Origin: Mytilus trossulus
Lineage: Eukaryota; Mollusca; Bivalvia; Mytilida; Mytilidae
Assembly (NCBI RefSeq): GCF_036588685.1
Contig: NC_086378.1
Location: forward strand, 32,403,578-32,467,577
Length of the DNA stretch: 64,000 nucleotides
Reading direction: 5' to 3'
The translations under genes and the position numbers were made by a program. Positions 37,681 through 49,497 of the stretch are shown one piece after another. Below the pieces are notes generated by a model. It did no database searches. It was given only the letters and a program-made list of their open reading frames with translations, and was not told the origin of the DNA. Numbering within the stretch: the stretch's first letter is position 1; the number at the start of each line of letters is the position of its first letter.

Positions 37681-39384
37681 GCACACTATGCAACGAATTT
37701 ATCTTACCGACTATCTTAACATTTGATATTTAGACTAGTGGCCCATAAAAGTGATCAAGTCTTCAATACTGTTAGTATTATGAACAAACTGCCATGTGTC
37801 TATTAAAAAACAAATGCCATCAATAACAACTTGTTAGCTTAAAATTAGTTGTATGGCATTAATTTCAAGTGTTCGTAGTCGTCTGTTGAAACCTTTAAGA
37901 TTTTTTCTCTCGCCACCGTTTTGTTTGTATAAAGGGACACAACTCCACTACTAACCTAATATGGAACCTTACTAACCTAATATGGAATGTACACGGTCTC
38001 CACGAGGTTCCTCTTAACCAATCATATTCTAAGAAATTATAGGAGTTAAGATATTATTAGTTATATGGTGTGTTAGTGACCTAATACAATGTATATTGGG
38101 TCAGTAAATTCCATGTGGGGTAAGTGACACCCTCATTATTTTCCTCTAGAAGCCCTGGAATACCCCCCTCCCCCCACTCCTGTTTTTTTACCATTTTCTT
38201 TTCATGTTTTGTGCTCTAGTTTCAGATATTTGAACATAGCGCCCTCGGATATCATGCGCAAAAGAAGCGCCTGTTTCTCCTCTTCAAGACGTATATAGTT
38301 ATACCCCGTGACCTTCATTAGTTTTCTCTCGAAGCCATGGAATAGGCCGACCCCATTTCTGCAATGATGTATGTTAGTTGAATTAAACAATGACATCAAA
38401 GGAACTTTATTTTACAGGGTATGACTACTTTTAAAAACGTTCTAAATTGAAGAGAGTGCATTCGTGGTCCTACACCTACAAATAATCTGTTGATATATGC
38501 AGAGATACTGTGGTACTGAATATTAGCCTAAAAAGATTGAGTTGAACATTTAAACGTATTTTCTGCCTTTGTAAATATTATTGGATTTAACGGCAATTGT
38601 TGTCTTATTCTTTGTTGGGTTTCTCGATGTATCGCCTTATTGTTCGCTGGCTTATTGTTCGCTAGTTATTGTTTGCTAGCTATAAGATGAACAGTTTTCT
38701 CTTCTTTCAAAATCTTTCTGTTTGAACCCGTCCAGCTGGAACTTATCAATTATTGGTAATAATATTAAATATTTGGGAAACAAAAGGGCCTTGGAAAGAG
38801 TATTTTTTAATCAACAGCATTGTCATGTGTTAGTAATAAATAAAGTTGAATTCTTTGATTCGATGTTTTACGTCATACCAGCAAATAAATTGAAAACTGT
38901 TTCTATTCGCATTATTTATTTTTAGTATTCGTATTGTCATCTTAGAAAGTCATACTTTAATTAAAACACTACAATAGGGAACAATGTGACAATGCTCGAA
39001 TTAAGTAGTGTCAACCTTGTGATTATGACCCGGCCGTGTTAATAGCAAAGTCGTAAATACACCATTTGGTGATGCGCCTGTCAGATGCGGAACGTACAGA
39101 TAAGGTTATACGTAACATGTGAATATACTATTGTTGTCGGTATCGGATTCGACCCAGAACTTGTATATTATTGGCAATATTAATTAAGTGTAAAACAAAA
39201 GGGTTTGAAATGGTGTAATTCTAATCAATGTCATTGTCCTATATTAGCCATATATAAAGTTAAATTATTTGATTTGTCGTTTTTACCCCATTACGGTTGA
39301 CAAATTGAACCTCGTTATTTTAGTATTATAGATATGTAACTTTTCATTATAATCCCTTCACGAAAACAAATTACAATATACAAT

Positions 39385-40316
39385 TAAACTGTCAATTGTT
39401 CTTGAACAATTGAGAGGTCTTTCCTTTTGTAATGTAAAATAAATGTTCAAAAAGACGTAGAATGTATTGAAAAGCTTTTAAAACACACTGAAAATCCTTT
39501 AAATAAGGTTAAAAACACTAAATTCGCTATATGGGACATTACCTTGACCTTTGACCTTTTGACCTTTGTCAAGGTCATTAGTCCCCAATGTCATTGCTGA
39601 AGACCCCATGGGTCTTGGACCTTTGGTTATATAGAAAAAGCTGATTTAGTCTTTTCAGAAACCTAAAACAGGCTTTATGCCCCTTAAAAAAAGGTCAAAT
39701 CTCTCCGGTCAAAATGTAACAAAGTTGCGCGGTAATGACCCAAACATTTTCCACTATTTAAAACTTCTGTAAGTATAATGGTTGCTGAGATTATCCCATA
39801 ACAAGGTGTTAGGTCGAAGGTCAAGGTCAACATAAAAATTTGACCTTGAGGTATTTTTCAAAGTCACATGAATTGATGATGAATGGTGAAGATCCTAGGT
39901 CTCTATGACTTACGGTTTCTGAGTTTTGGTGGTCCACCGACACCGGTTAATTTTCATAGGGGCATAACCCTACCAATGAGTCGTTGAATTTTTTCGATCC
40001 AAATGTAACGAAGAACTGGGGTCTGGTCCGGAACAAATTTCACCCTTTGTTTTTTTTCTACCTATTATGGTTACGGTGTTGGAACGATAACAAGGTTTTT
40101 GGGTTTCGGAGGGATTACTCCGAACCGACAAAATATTTCGACTAACAGGGTGAGTTCCAGATAGGTATTCATGACACCGATACAAAGTGTGAACATGAAA
40201 GCGACACGTCTTACGGTTTAGGCTGCTTACTTCGTCAAAGTTTGGCGGAAGAATAATAATAATAAACAGAAGAAATACAGTAAGGTCTTTCCCTTTTGTA
40301 AAAGGAAAGACCTTAA
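39385..40316. mobile_element. Insertion present in only one of two duplicated copies
   Basis: The second duplicate reads ATACAATAAAGCCGGC without interruption at 44105-44120, while here about 0.93 kb separates the two halves. Near the left end are a small palindrome (TCAATTGTTCTTGAACAATT) and AGGTCTTTCCTTTTG; the right end is a hairpin, AAGGTCTTTCCCTTTTG with complementary AAAAGGAAAGACCTT. Subterminal inverted repeats plus a 3' hairpin and little or no target duplication suggest a Helitron-like non-autonomous element or MITE, but the class is not established. It has no transposase. A 126-codon minus-strand frame crosses its edge and is probably meaningless. Confidence 0.7.
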
Positions 40317-40339
40317 TAAAGCCGGCATTTGAATACATA

Positions 40340-40618
40340 ATTATGTTCAAAGTCTTTCAGGTGATTTTTGAGTAACAGCAAACACAAGAAATATATCAAT
40401 TGGACCTGCTTTGATATGATTATTGTACTCGATTGTTTATTGAATATTCACGTTGGAAATTCCTTGTTCCGCCAAGTTACCGAAATTGCTGCAATGGGGA
40501 CTTACTGTGCATCACTAATTGCGGACCTGTTTCTGTATTGTTACGAATGACAATTGATATTTTAAACCAGCAAGGACCCATTGAAACAACATCTGGTACA
40601 CTCATTAAATAAATCTAG
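40340..40618 (+). pseudogene. Reverse-transcriptase remnant (first copy)
   Basis: One frame reads CLLNIHVGNSLFRQV and then AAMGTYCASLIADLFLYCYE before a stop. M-G-T-x-C-A-x-L-x-ADLFLY-YE is the motif-B region of a reverse transcriptase common in mollusc genomes, where the motif is normally preceded by a G-I-P. After the stop a second frame continues weakly. No element boundaries were found and the clade is not assigned. Confidence 0.6.
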
Positions 40619-43600
40619 ATATTTGGTTTGTATTTGTATGAGATGAAGTTGATGGCCAGAATCAGTTTTTTTTCAAGAATTTAAAAAGTTTAGAAAATTT
40701 AAGAAATGAATAAAAAGTGCATATATTACCAAAACTAAATTTCGTCTGACACCCATTTTATGCATTTTCTTTCAAGTAAAATTTATTCATTTTTGCTACG
40801 AACGATCATCGATGAAAAATTTCGAGTACATATAGTTACATAGCTCTTATATCAGTATATACATATTTGGCTTTCAAATTTTGGGATTGAACCTTTTTTG
40901 AAAAGGGATAATCTAGAAATTGTCTTGACTCACCAAAAAAAGTATTATTTTTTTTTATTATTTATTTGATAAGTTTGCAATTACGTAAGGTTATAGTGTT
41001 TTAAGATGTTTAATTATTTTCTGCAATAGTCTATGTTCTAGAAAGTTATCATACATTTGTAGTGTCTTCTTCATGTCTTGTAACATGATAACTATTTGAC
41101 TGATCGTATATATATGTAACTTCTTCTCTTGAACTTTGTGAAACGGTTATTATCTGTCTTCAAATGATAGGCGCAGGTTTCTTTTAAGTTGTAAGAAACT
41201 TTTCATCAGAGGTGCCTTAAGTTTGAGCTTTTTATTTTGCTATTTGATAAGGGTCTTTCCGTTTTAAGTCTTTCTTGGAGATCGGTATTTAAGTTATTTT
41301 ACTTTTTAAGTTGAAACCAGTGTGTTAAAACGATTTAGTGGGTGGAAACAACTATAACATTGAATGGTTAATCTATTGCAGTTGAAATTATTATTTTGTA
41401 TATATTTTATGAAATATGAAAATGTTGATAGTCAGGGTAAATACAAGTGGTGAAGCTGTAAAAGTTTGTTTATTTAAATATTTGTTTACATATATCTGCA
41501 TATAGAATTCGGAAATCAATAAACAATTCTTTGAAATAGCTTATCTTTAATAGAAATACATGTATGTTTTGAAAAACAAAAACAGCTGGTGCATTTAAAT
41601 CGATATACATTTGATCGTATATTCTGGCTATTTACTCATACTTGTGTAGGAATGTTAAAATATTTTCACGAATTGATTAAAGTGTCATTATTTGCATTGG
41701 TATTTTCCGATCAAAGAATTTCATTCCAAATTTTTAATGTTTTGTATTGATATTTCTTTTTTGAAATATGTTACACATTTTTCAGTTCAATTCCAAGCTA
41801 ATTGGATCATCATTTTTATTACACTTCCATTATGGATACATTTGGTATAAGGACTGTAATTATTCTGTAATCGAATATTCTGGTTTCCGCCCATTATCCA
41901 TGCCGAATTCTTTTCTATTATTTTACCATTTTTCTAACATTTGATTAATGTTTTGAACTATCATATGTTATCGTCTTTATTAGATTGGGTGATACATTTT
42001 CCAGTATTCAATTTAGCCATATGTTACTGCAGTTATATTTTCAATTTCAGCTCAAAATAGCTAAGGAGAAACACATCAGATAGTGTCTTAAAAAAAGTAG
42101 GTCCGGAATGTAGTAATTTTTTTTTTAATCAGTGGTTTGTTTTTAAAGACAAACAATTTCAATGATTTATTTTTAAATATCAACATTGGATGCTAAGTGA
42201 TTTTTTAAAACTTTTAATGGTTTCTTTTTAATATACAGAAAAGAGGCATAATGATGATATGCATCCATATACTATTAGTTACATAGTGACATAGTGACCT
42301 AATACGATATATATGGGGCAGTAAATTCGATATGGAGTGAGAGCAAAGCTTGAATCCCCATATGGAATTTACTGACCCGGCCCATACATATCGTATTAGG
42401 TCACTAGCACACTATGCAACGAATTTATCTTACCGACTATCTTAACATTTGATACTTAGACTAGTGGCCCATAAAAGTGATCAAGTCTTCAATACTGTAA
42501 GTATTATGAACAAACTGCCATGTGTCTATTAAAAAACAAATGCCATCAATAACAACTTGTTAGCTTAAAATTAGTTGTATGGCATTAATTTCAAGTGTTC
42601 GTAGTCGTCTGATGAAACCTTTAAGATTTTTTCTCTCGCCACCGTTTTGTTTGTATAAAGGGACACAACTCCACTACTAACCTAATATGGAACCTTACTA
42701 ACCTAATATGGAATGTACACGGTCTCCACGAGGTTCCTCTTAACCAATCATATTCTAAGAAATTATAGAAGTTAAGATATTATTAGTTATATGGTGTGTT
42801 AGTGACCTAATACAATGTATATTGGGTCAGTAAATTCCATGTGGGGTAAGTGACACCCTCATTATTTTCCTCTAGAAGCCCTGGAATACCCCCCTCCCCC
42901 ACTCCTGTTTTTTTACCATTTTCTTTTCATGTTTTGTGCTCTAGTTTCAGATATTTGAACATAGCGCCCTCGGATATCATGCGCAAAAGAAGCGCCTGTT
43001 TCTCCTCTTCAAGACGTATATAGTTATACCCCGTGACCTTCATTAGTTTTCTCTAGAAGCCATGGAATAGGCCGACCCCATTTCTGCAATGATGTATGTT
43101 AGTTGAATTAAACAATGACATCAAAGGAACTATATTTTACAGGCTATGACTACTTTTAAAAACGTTCTAAATTGAAGAGAGTGCATTCGTGGTCCTACAC
43201 CTACAAATAATCTGTTGATATATGCAGAGATACTGTGGTACTGAATATTAGCCTAAAAAGATTGAGTTGAACATTTGGACGTATTTTCTGCCTTATTATT
43301 GGATTTAACGGCAATTGTTGTCTTATTCTTTGTTGGGTTTCTCGATATATCGCCTTATTGTTCGCTGGCTTATTGTTCGCTAGTTATTGTTTGCTAGCTA
43401 TAAGATGAACAGTTTTCTCTTCTTTCAAAATCTTTCTGTTTGAACCCGTCGAGCTGGAACTTATCAATTATTGGTAATAATATTAAATATTTGGGAAACA
43501 AAAGGGCCTTGGAAAGAGTATTTTTTAATCAACAGCATTGTCATGTGTTAGTAATAAATAAAGTTGAATTCTTTGATTCGATGTTTTACGTCATACCAGC

Positions 43601-44416
43601 AAATAAATTGAAAACTGTTTCTATTCGCATTATTTATTTTTAGTATTCGTATTGTCATCTTAGAAAGTCATACTTTAATTAAAACACTACAATAGGGAAC
43701 AATGTGACAATGCTCGAATTAAGTAGTGTCAACCTTGTGATTATGACCCGGCCGTGTTAATAGCAAAGTCGTAAATACACCATTTGGTGATGCGCCTGTC
43801 AGATGCGAAACGTACAGATAAGGTAATACGTAACATGTGAATATACTATTGTTGTCGGTATCGGATTCGACCCAGAACTTGTATATTATTGGCAATATTA
43901 ATTAAGTGGAAAACAAAAGGGTTTGAAATGGTGTAATTCTAATCAATGTCATTGTCCTATATTAGCCATATATAAAGTTAAATTATTTGATTTGTCGTCT
44001 TTAACCCATTACGGCCCGCGGTTGACAAATTGAACCTCGTTATTTTAGTATTATAGATATGTAACTTTTCATTATAATCCCTTCACGAAAACAAATTACA
44101 TTATACAATAAAGCCGGCATTTGAATACATAATTATGTTCAAAGTCTTTCAGGTGATTTTTGAGTAACAGCAAACACAAGAAATATATCAATTGGACCTG
44201 CTTTGATATGATTATTGTACTCGATTGTTTATTGAATATTCACGTTGGAAATTCCTTGTTCTGCCAAGTTAACGAAATTGCTGCAATGGGGACTTACTGT
44301 GCATCACTTATTGCGGACCTGTTTCTGTATTGTTACGAATGACAATTGATATTTTAAACCAGCAAGGACCCATTGAAACAACATCTGGTACACTCATTAA
44401 ATAAATCTAGATATTT
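40619..44416 (+). repeat. Second copy of the tandem duplication (lacks the 0.93-kb insertion)
   Basis: Follows directly on the first copy; the junction shares ATATTTGG with the end of both. It ends at 44416, where TAGATATTTGG continues into ATCAAATTTGCC instead of GTTTGTATTTG. Differences from the first copy are a handful of substitutions and small indels, for example at 41656-41668, 43293 and 44010-44020. Confidence 0.9.
42292..42406. repeat. Foldback insertion inside the second duplicated copy
   Basis: Same hairpin as 37567-37680 at the corresponding place, so it was present before the duplication. Confidence 0.8.
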
Positions 44417-44700
44417 GGATCAAATTTGCCTGTCAGTAATGACGGCTTTTGTATGTACACTAAAGAGATTTATCCTGTTGATCTTTTTTTAAATGAAGCT
44501 AATACTAACAACAAACAGCACTTTTGATATCCATATCTCTTATGGGAAGATTTTTTCATCACAACAAGGACATCATTCGAAAATATTTAATCAACCTGCG
44601 TCTCATTCGTTCAGGTATTTCACATCGCATCGTTTATGGTAATATTCTATACAAAGCACAAGAAAGTCGTCATTCGCCTTCAAATCTAACCAAACCTTTT
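44130..44700 (+). pseudogene. Reverse-transcriptase remnant (second, longer copy)
   Basis: Repeats the MGTYCASLIADLFLYCYE motif (ending at the stop near 44342) and then extends past the duplication edge. 44440-44520 reads EIYPVDLFLNEANTNNKQHF, like the IYP-x-EL stretch that follows the catalytic site in this RT group. 44580-44700 reads INLRLIRSGISHRIVYGNIL, which may be its C-terminal part. The catalytic Y-x-DD segment is missing. The remnant ends within about 15 bp of the start codon of gene copy 3. Confidence 0.5.
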
Positions 44701-44716
44701 TTACACAATTTTCCGA

Positions 44717-47556
44717 ATGCCAACATACGGTTTTGCCATTGCTATTGTTGCCATTGTAGTCTGTGCTTATGGACATGACTGTACAAAATACAACCTGACA
44801 CCATCAGACCAATCTCTTATTGATATGATGAAGCATTACTTGCATACCTCTCGGAAGGCGGACTGTCCTTTAACACCTATACAACAAGGTAAGTCGTTGT
44901 AATTAGTGCCTATAGACATGTACATGACTGTACAAAATAGAACTTGACACTATCATCCCAGTCTATTATTAATGATATGATGAAGCATTACTTGTATTTC
45001 TCTCGGAAGGCAGACTGTCCTGTAGCCTCCATCAGTACAAAAATCAAAAAGTTAACAGTTGGATATAGGACAAATTCGATAAAATTGCAGATCAGACGAC
45101 TATACTGGTATGTAAGACCAAAAGTTGTGACAACATTTATTATTCTTTCAAATGATTTTTTTTCTTCGTGTGATTATTTAACGATAACAGATAAGTTAAT
45201 ATTGGTTTTCAATGCACACATTAATGCTCTTTAACGGCATATTTGCGTAAAAGTATATAAATTAACGATATTCTATTCATAAACACGTTAATGCCAAGAC
45301 GTTTGGTATTTTCCTCATCATATAAGATGCACCGGACTAAGCTGTCTCCTAATTCATCTTTATTATGAATCTATTTATGATTAGTTTATTCATACAACAA
45401 ATTAACATTTTATTTATATTTAAGATATTGGTGTGACATATGTCAGATGGGGGAAGAAAACGTGTCCTGGAAATACCGATATTGTGTATTCAGGTAACTT
45501 ACAAAACCTTTGAATAGACTTATTAAGAAGGGATATAATTACGATACTGTTGTCAAGTCATTAAAGATTGCATATTTTGGCGTTAATATTGAGTCACTGA
45601 TAAGGTCTTTGCGTCGGAACTAAACACATTTATTCTAAAAACAGTTGTTGGCATGACACGGGTAATGTTCTTCTCATATATGTTATGAAGGTATGATACT
45701 AAACCCTTAACGGGAAGGATTGTGCCTGATGTTCCATAATCTTTCAGTCAGTTTAATTGAAGTCTGGAGCTGGCATGTCAGTTAACTGCTAGTAGTCTGT
45801 TGTTATTTATGTATTATTGTCATTTTGTTTATTTTCTTTGGTTACATCTTCTGACATCAGACTCGGATTTCTCTTGAACTGAATTTTAATGTGCGTATTG
45901 TTATGCCTTTACTTTTCATTATCACTGAACTAGTATATATTTGTTGAGGGCCCAGCTGAAGGACGCCTCCGGGTGCAGGAATTTCTCGCTACATTGAAGA
46001 ACTGTTGTTTTTATATTTGGTCGGGTTGTTGTCTCTTTGACACATTCCCCATTTCCATTCTCAATTTTATTTGTTATTGTTATTGTTATTTTATTAATAT
46101 TTTTTTTTTAGATATATTAAAGATCATGTCACGTTTTATCTTATTAGGTTGCTGTCTTATAAACAATTACAACACATTTCATTCAATTCATAACACGAAT
46201 ACCACTAGCGTTCGTAGAAAATTACTTTGTTTTAGATTTTAGTTGAATTCAAAGATATGATATGGCTAGTGTCTGGATAAGGTTTGAGATTATTGAAAGA
46301 AACAATTTTGAAAATAAAACATTTGCTAATGCGTGCATAACAATCTATGACACATATTTAAAGTTGAACGAGTTGTGTCTACTACTAGGTACAGCCATGT
46401 TAATACCTAAATTTTAAAACACTGCATACTAGCTTTGTCATTGTTATGTACCAACATAAAGTTTGAATAATAACATTTGGAATCAAATTATTACCTTAAA
46501 CTTATTCAGGACAGACTGGAGGTAACTATTATACTAATAATGGAGGAGGTTCCAACTGGCTCTGTTTACCCAATGACCCTGAAAATGGTAATGTATCCTC
46601 CAATAGTAATGATGGACTATATGGTGCCGAGTACCAGATAAATTCCAGCAATAATCCATCCGGTTTTCCTACTAATTTGTATAATAAAGAGGTTCCATGT
46701 TCTGTGTGCAGACGAAAAGGAAAATTTTCTGTTTTAGTGATAGCAGGTAGTTATTATTAACATTAATTTTGTTCATAATCTTGAAAATTTTAATAAAAGA
46801 GGGACGAAAGATACCAAAGGGACAGTCAAACTCATAAATCTAAAACAAACTGACAACGCCATGGCTAAAAATGAAAAAGACAAACAGAAAAACAATGTTA
46901 CACATGACACAACATAGAAAACTAAAGAATAAACAACACGAACCCCACCAAAAACTAGGGGTGATCTCAGGTGCTCCGGAAGGGTAAGCAGATCCTGCTC
47001 CACATGCGGCACCCGTCGTGTTGCTTATGTGATTACAAATCCGGTAAATAGTCTAATTCGGTAGGTCAAATTCATGAAAGGGAAGGGGATTGTAGTTACG
47101 ACGTGAGGAACAAATATGTTCTTAAATAATTGGTCTTTTTTTTGGACATAGATGTTGTTGATTATACTTGAAATGTTCAATTTGAATTTATATTGCATTC
47201 AATTTTAAAGAATGCTTTTTTCTGTATTATCTCTCATTAAGTCGATGTAAAAAAGTATAAATATGTTTTAAAATAGAAATTGTAAATATATATATTTTGA
47301 CTTATTTTCTAAATTAGGAAAAAAGTCCTGTTACAAAGGATGGAAATCTGAGTACAGTGGCTTCTTGATATCTGAATACAAGGGTCATACCAATGCAGAC
47401 TTTATATGTATGGACGGAGAGGCAGAACAATTGGACAATCGATCATCAAACGAAGAAGGGGCTTTACTTTACCCTGTCAGAGCGAAATGTGGTAGTCTGA
47501 GATGTCCTCCATACAAAGATAACACTGTAGTGCTTTGTACCGTCTGTACAAAATAA
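44717..47556 (+). CDS. Short-chain collagen C4-like secreted protein, copy 3 (open frame, promoter block missing)
   Basis: Exons 44717-44888, 45425-45493, 46510-46746 and 47318-47556 join without interruption into 238 codons. Signal peptide MPTYGFAIAIVAIVVCAYG is followed by HDCTKYNLTPSDQSLIDMM. Exon 3 is of the second subtype, shared with copy 4: NGNVSSNSNDGLYGAEYQI, NNPSGFPTNLYNKEVPCSVC. In exon 4 it has FLISE and GALLYPVR where others have FLMS and GALFYPVR. All 12 mature cysteines are kept. Upstream, the shared leader block is absent and the base pattern before the start is TTTTCCG|A-ATG, not TTTTCAG|A-ATG, so the usual 5' splice junction cannot be used. Whether a new promoter drives it is unknown. 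Introns contain a minus-orientation family B copy and a SINE-like repeat. Confidence 0.85.
44928..45034 (+). pseudogene. Degenerate duplicate of exon 1 inside copy 3
   Basis: Reads CTK, stop, NLTLSSQSIINDMMKHYLYF and on to RKADCPV, clearly derived from exon 1, but with an internal stop, no start codon and no canonical donor at its end. It occupies the same place as the remnant in copy 1 (11805-11933). Confidence 0.75.
45670..46075 (-). repeat. Family B repeat in intron 2 of copy 3
   Basis: Minus-orientation copy: GGACGCCTCCGGGTGCAGGA, TTTGGTCGGGTTGTTGTCTC and CCCCATTTCCATTCTCAATT at the right; ACATCTTCTGACATCAGACT at the left. Confidence 0.75.
46793..47050. repeat. SINE-like dispersed repeat in intron 3 of copy 3
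   Basis: Marked by AAAGGGACAGTCAAACTCAT, AACAAACTGACAACGCCATG and GGTGATCTCAGGTGCTCCGG. Fragments recur at 2690-2760 and 25240-25370. I could not assign a Pol III promoter with confidence. Confidence 0.5.
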
Positions 47557-47557
47557 A
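47552..47557 (+). terminator. Polyadenylation signal overlapping the stop codon of copy 3
   Basis: ACAAAATAAATAAC: the TAA at 47554-47556 is inside AATAAA. GT/T-rich sequence (TGATGTTCTCGATTGTTC) follows. Confidence 0.65.
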
Positions 47558-49113
47558 TAACATGATGTTCTCGATTGTTCACTTATTTAATTTGTTAAAG
47601 TTTCGGATGAGAGTATTTAACCGTCCTTGAATAAACGAGACATGTTGAGTTTTTTTTTAAAATAGGCTTCTATATCATGTGAAATAAGTATGTTATAGTA
47701 ACTACATATTCGTAATGCTTTCGTTATCTATCCATAAGAAATTATAATACACACTTATTCATGAAAATACACCTAACACATTTCGTGCATCTGAAGAGAT
47801 TATTTGATTTACCTGCATCACGAAAGCTCAAACCCCTTTATTTGAAAGCCAGGAACGTATAAATACATAAACACTTTATTCGCTATGCATCCAAAATTGA
47901 CGTAAATAATTGTAAAATTTTGCTAAGGTCAACATTGTCTGACAAAGATTGAAGAAGAAAAAAAAACATTTATAAATCATGTCAGTACCAACGCATTGAC
48001 CACTGGGCTTAGGAAACTATAGTAGATTGCGGCTTTACATTTTAACAGCAGTGCTATAGTAATGTACAAATCGTTATATCTGAATAATGAACAAATAGAA
48101 ATTTTACTCTTTGTTAAAAACCTTCCTAGAAATTAAGAGGTATTTACCTCTCGAAAAATCATTCGGTTCCTTATGATCGCGTTGTCTTCCTTTGTCCAAG
48201 TGTTCGAAACAAAAGGTTTTGATAACTCTAACATCCTTTGCTTGAATCAAATGAAACTCAAACGAATAGAAGAAAAGAAAAAAAACACTTTTAGCTTTGA
48301 AATCAATAGGTCAAAGTTTACAAAAAATAGAATTTTGTTTGTTAGAACTTCGAATGGTAACTTTATTTTCTCTTGCTTGATTGGAATGCAGTAAATACAG
48401 ACGAAAAAAATAGGAAATGTGATGAGAAGGCTATGAACTTGGTTTGTACAATGGTCAAAGGTTAAGGTCACTATTACTTAGTATAAAAAATAATTTGAAA
48501 ATGAATTTCGGATGGTCATTTGATTTTCTCTTGCATTACATTTCTGGAAATAAACGGACACATATGGGAGCTATAAAGAATGGAAAGCATCCTATTGATT
48601 GTTTGAATCAGTGCATGTCAAATATTAAAGTCAAAACAGAAATGCTGATTGTGGATGGTACTACCAATAAATTGTAACAAAAATTCATACAGATGCAAAT
48701 GAGCAATAATAGTACATGTTTACTTTCTCCAAACGCTAACTTAAAATACAAATGTTTGTAGATGGATTTGCAGTATTTGGAGCATTATTTCGCAGTGCAA
48801 GATATTTATTTGTTAGTCGTGAGGAGTTTTTAACTCAGCATGTATACCAGTCTTTGAATTTGCACGCCGGACTAGCGTTACACATACATTAGACTCACCA
48901 GTGACGCATCGACTCAAACACGTTCAAAAGGCAAATTACGTTAAAAACTGGAGAGCAATACGGATACTAAATCCTGAAAAGATTTCCCTCAAACACATTT
49001 TTTTTTTAAATTAAATAATAAAAATACTAAACTCGATTGAAAATACAAAAAGGAAAATCCTTAAAAAATTACACAAATGGTAAACAACAGTTATATTCCT
49101 GACTTGGAATACT
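47558..49113 (+). other. Downstream flank of unit 3 (segmentally duplicated)
   Basis: No gene. 47970-48120 and 48450-49010 match the flanks of units 1 and 4, including GGTCAAAGGTTAAGGTCAC near 48453 and the diverged family A piece at 48855-48985. Confidence 0.6.
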
Positions 49114-49497
49114 TATAATCCTGGTACATTTGATAACTATTTACACCACTGGGTCGATGCCACTGCTGGTGGACGTTTCGTCCCCGAAGGTATCACCAGC
49201 TCAGTAGTCAACACTTCGGTGTTGACATGAATATCATTAATGTGGTCATTTTTATAAATTTCCTGTTTACAAAACTTTGAATTTTTCAAAAATACTAAGG
49301 ATTTTCTTATTTTAGGCATAGATTACGTCAGCCGTATTTGGCTCAACTTTTTGGAATTTTGGATCCTCAATGCTCTTCTACTTTGTACTAGTTTGGCTTT
49401 TTAAATATTTTGATATGAGCGTCACTGATGAGTCTTATGTAGACGAAACGCGCGTCTGGCGTACTAAATTATAATCCTGGTACATTTGATAACTATT
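49114..49497 (-). repeat. Complete monomer of repeat family A
   Basis: TATAATCCTGGTACATTTGA begins the copy at 49114 and recurs at 49470, a period of 356 bp. Between them lie GGTGGACGTTTCGTCCCCGA, CGGTGTTGACATGAATATC and GTAGACGAAACGCGCGTCTG. This is the best preserved copy and defines the family. Confidence 0.9.

Larger units (their letters stand above)
35902..40618 (+). repeat. First copy of a recent ~4.7-kb tandem duplication
   Basis: Sequence from ATATTTGGTTTGTATTTGTA at 35902 is repeated from 40619 with only scattered substitutions and small indels, at an initial offset of 4717 bp. It carries a hairpin (37567-37680), the 0.93-kb insertion (39385-40316) and a reverse-transcriptase remnant at its end. 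Short frames such as 38722-38925 recur unchanged only because the DNA does. No gene is recognised. Confidence 0.9.

Noticed and set aside
38722-38925. 67-codon frame that recurs identically at 43440-43643
   Set aside because: The identity reflects a recent DNA duplication, not protein conservation; no domain or start support.
39970-40350. 126-codon minus-strand frame
   Set aside because: It spans the edge of the 0.93-kb insertion and the flanking host DNA, so it is absent from the uninserted copy; no domain recognised.
35902-44416. Long direct repeats considered as the two LTRs of a retrotransposon
   Set aside because: The copies are immediately adjacent with no internal region, primer-binding site or gag-pol between them; a tandem duplication explains them better.
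46773-47012. 79-codon minus-strand frame in intron 3 of copy 3
   Set aside because: It lies wholly within a dispersed repeat that occurs elsewhere in the window in decayed form.
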